Below are positions 5,976-6,847 of a stretch of DNA of 6,847 bases, in pieces; position 1 is the first letter of the stretch, and each line of letters opens with the position of its first letter. The position numbers and the translations under genes were made by a program. The notes beneath the pieces are model-generated. The model had not been told where the DNA came from and made no database searches. It was given only the letters and a program-made list of their open reading frames with translations. Source of the DNA: Candidatus Poribacteria bacterium (GTDB lineage: Bacteria; Poribacteria; WGA-4E; WGA-3G); assembly GCA_009835515.1 (NCBI GenBank), contig VXXH01000243.1, forward strand, positions 1 through 6,847, read 5' to 3'.

Positions 5976-6776
5976 CTATAAGTTCGCTTGCATCCAAGCA
6001 AAACTTTTCCGCTGACCCGTGCCGTCGTTTTCTCTACCCTCATACTCGCAGCACCAGACACCATCGTACCCCGCTTCCCTTAGGCACTGAATTGCCTTCG
6101 CGAGATCTATTTCACCTTCACCGAGTGCCTCGCCGCGATAATCCCCACGTGAACCTGTCCCGTCTTTCAGGTGTGTGTGCAACGTATACGGCGCGACGAT
6201 TTCATAGTATCTGCCTACGGTTTCTAAATCGTGCCCCGCCCAGCGGTAATTCATCGTATCCATATTCGCACCGACATACTTGGAACCGACCCGCTCAAAG
6301 AGTTCTACCTGCAAATCGCCATCGTTTGTAACGATACCGTGGTTGTCTACTGCCAAGTAGACCGCGTCGCGTTCAGCAAATTCGAGGCATCGTTTTAAGC
6401 AGCCAGCCATCGCTTCGACCCATTGACTTTCAGGGACAGCATCTTTCGCTGCACCGCCTTCTGTACGGAGTACTGAAGTGCCAAGCAGTTTAGCGAGCCC
6501 CGCAATACGTTCCATCCGATCAACTTGGGCACGGATCGTCTCTTCTTCGAGCACAACAAAATCGTTCCCGGCTGCCAGTGCTGAGACTTGCAAGCCATAA
6601 CCTTCAACTTGTGTCCTCACGGCTTCGGCGTTCTTTTCAGGATCAGCCGTCTCTGAATTCCATACATCGCTGATCTGGAGTTCAACATAGCTGAAGCCCG
6701 TTTCGCTCGTAAATTTCAGGAAATCGTCAAGCGATTTACTGGCGTAGTTGTAGTGAATCAGTCCTAACTTTGACAT
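5976..6776 (-). CDS. Sugar phosphate isomerase/epimerase-like protein (xylose isomerase-like TIM barrel)
   Basis: The 266-residue protein belongs to the AP-endonuclease-2/xylose-isomerase-like TIM-barrel family, which includes many cytosolic metal-dependent sugar or inositol isomerases and epimerases. The barrel pattern is visible: FSYVELQI (28-35) on an early strand, LAVDNHG (141-147), VGANMDTMNYRWAG (168-181), LHTHLKDG (199-206) and GVWCCEYEG (239-247). The likely metal ligands are Asp144, Asp173, His200 or His202, and Glu244. The first is usually Glu (ENHG or EPH) in the family, so Asp144 is a conservative departure. The ATG at 6776-6774 is supported by AGAGGAG at 6794-6788. There is no signal peptide or membrane segment. 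It is the first gene of a pair with the SAM hydrolase gene; the substrate cannot be told from the sequence. Confidence 0.85.
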   Translation of the reverse strand: MSKLGLIHYNYASKSLDDFLKFTSETGFSYVELQISDVWNSETADPEKNAEAVRTQVEGYGLQVSALAAGNDFVVLEEETIRAQVDRMERIAGLAKLLGTSVLRTEGGAAKDAVPESQWVEAMAGCLKRCLEFAERDAVYLAVDNHGIVTNDGDLQVELFERVGSKYVGANMDTMNYRWAGHDLETVGRYYEIVAPYTLHTHLKDGTGSRGDYRGEALGEGEIDLAKAIQCLREAGYDGVWCCEYEGRENDGTGQRKSFAWMQANL

Positions 6777-6787
6777 AAATTTATCTA

Positions 6788-6794
6788 CTCCTCT
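6788..6794 (-). promoter_or_regulatory. Ribosome binding site of the isomerase-like gene (AGAGGAG)
   Basis: On the minus strand AGAGGAG lies eleven bases (6787-6777) upstream of the ATG. The spacing is slightly long but usable, and it supports the chosen start. Confidence 0.65.
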
Positions 6795-6807
6795 TTGATA
6801 CCGAAAT

Positions 6808-6839
6808 CCGATAAGAGCGGTTGCGAACCACTCTTACGG
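6808..6839. repeat. Imperfect 32-bp palindrome upstream of the isomerase-like gene
   Basis: The palindrome is built as TAAGAG-C-GGTT (6812-6821) pairing with AACC-A-CTCTTA (6826-6836) around a short loop, TGCGA with its ends able to pair. CCG and CGG close the outside. One internal mismatch and one bulge are present. It lies about 30 bases upstream of the gene, with no T-run behind it in either direction. It looks more like a dispersed palindromic repeat or protein-binding site than a terminator. The window ends too soon to see what lies beyond it. Confidence 0.45.
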
Positions 6840-6847
6840 TGTATGGT

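Overview
The window comes from a bacterial chromosome of medium GC content, and every credible gene lies on the minus strand. The genes are ordinary bacterial families, with initiation at ATG and TTG. The one long intergenic stretch is packed with GC-rich palindromes, heptamer repeats and elements with inverted termini. Repeats of this kind, together with a sugar phosphate isomerase/epimerase family gene, remind me of uncultured environmental lineages such as Candidatus Poribacteria. That placement is an impression, not a demonstration.

Reading in the direction of transcription (high to low coordinates), the first block holds three genes. They are a sugar phosphate isomerase/epimerase-like TIM-barrel protein (6776-5976), a DUF62 S-adenosylmethionine hydrolase (5966-5157) and tryptophanyl-tRNA synthetase trpS (5099-4104). 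The first two are separated by only 9 bases and are probably co-transcribed. trpS has its own consensus sigma70-type promoter, TTGACA - 17 bp - TATAAT, whose -35 box covers the stop codon of the SAM hydrolase gene. It also has a strong Shine-Dalgarno sequence and a TTG start.

A 565-base stretch without genes (3539-4103) follows. It contains a possible trpS terminator hairpin, a C/G-rich inverted-repeat module, a 242-bp MITE-like element with 15/16-matching 16-bp inverted ends, and a heptamer/hairpin repeat just upstream of the next gene.

The second block is a type I restriction-modification R-subunit gene (hsdR, 3538-416) followed by the N-terminal part of a YgjP/DUF45-type metallopeptidase gene that runs off the left edge. 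The hsdR frame is intact along its whole length except for one TAG codon. That codon falls exactly where the family has the catalytic glutamate of the PD-(D/E)XK nuclease (the E of ELK). The spacing from the upstream catalytic Asp (14 residues) and to the Lys (2 residues) is that of EcoR124I D151/E165/K167. A single GAG-to-TAG change would therefore remove both the nuclease active site and the full-length subunit while leaving about 890 codons of motor and C-terminal sequence open. This is the most notable observation in the window. No hsdM or hsdS is present here.
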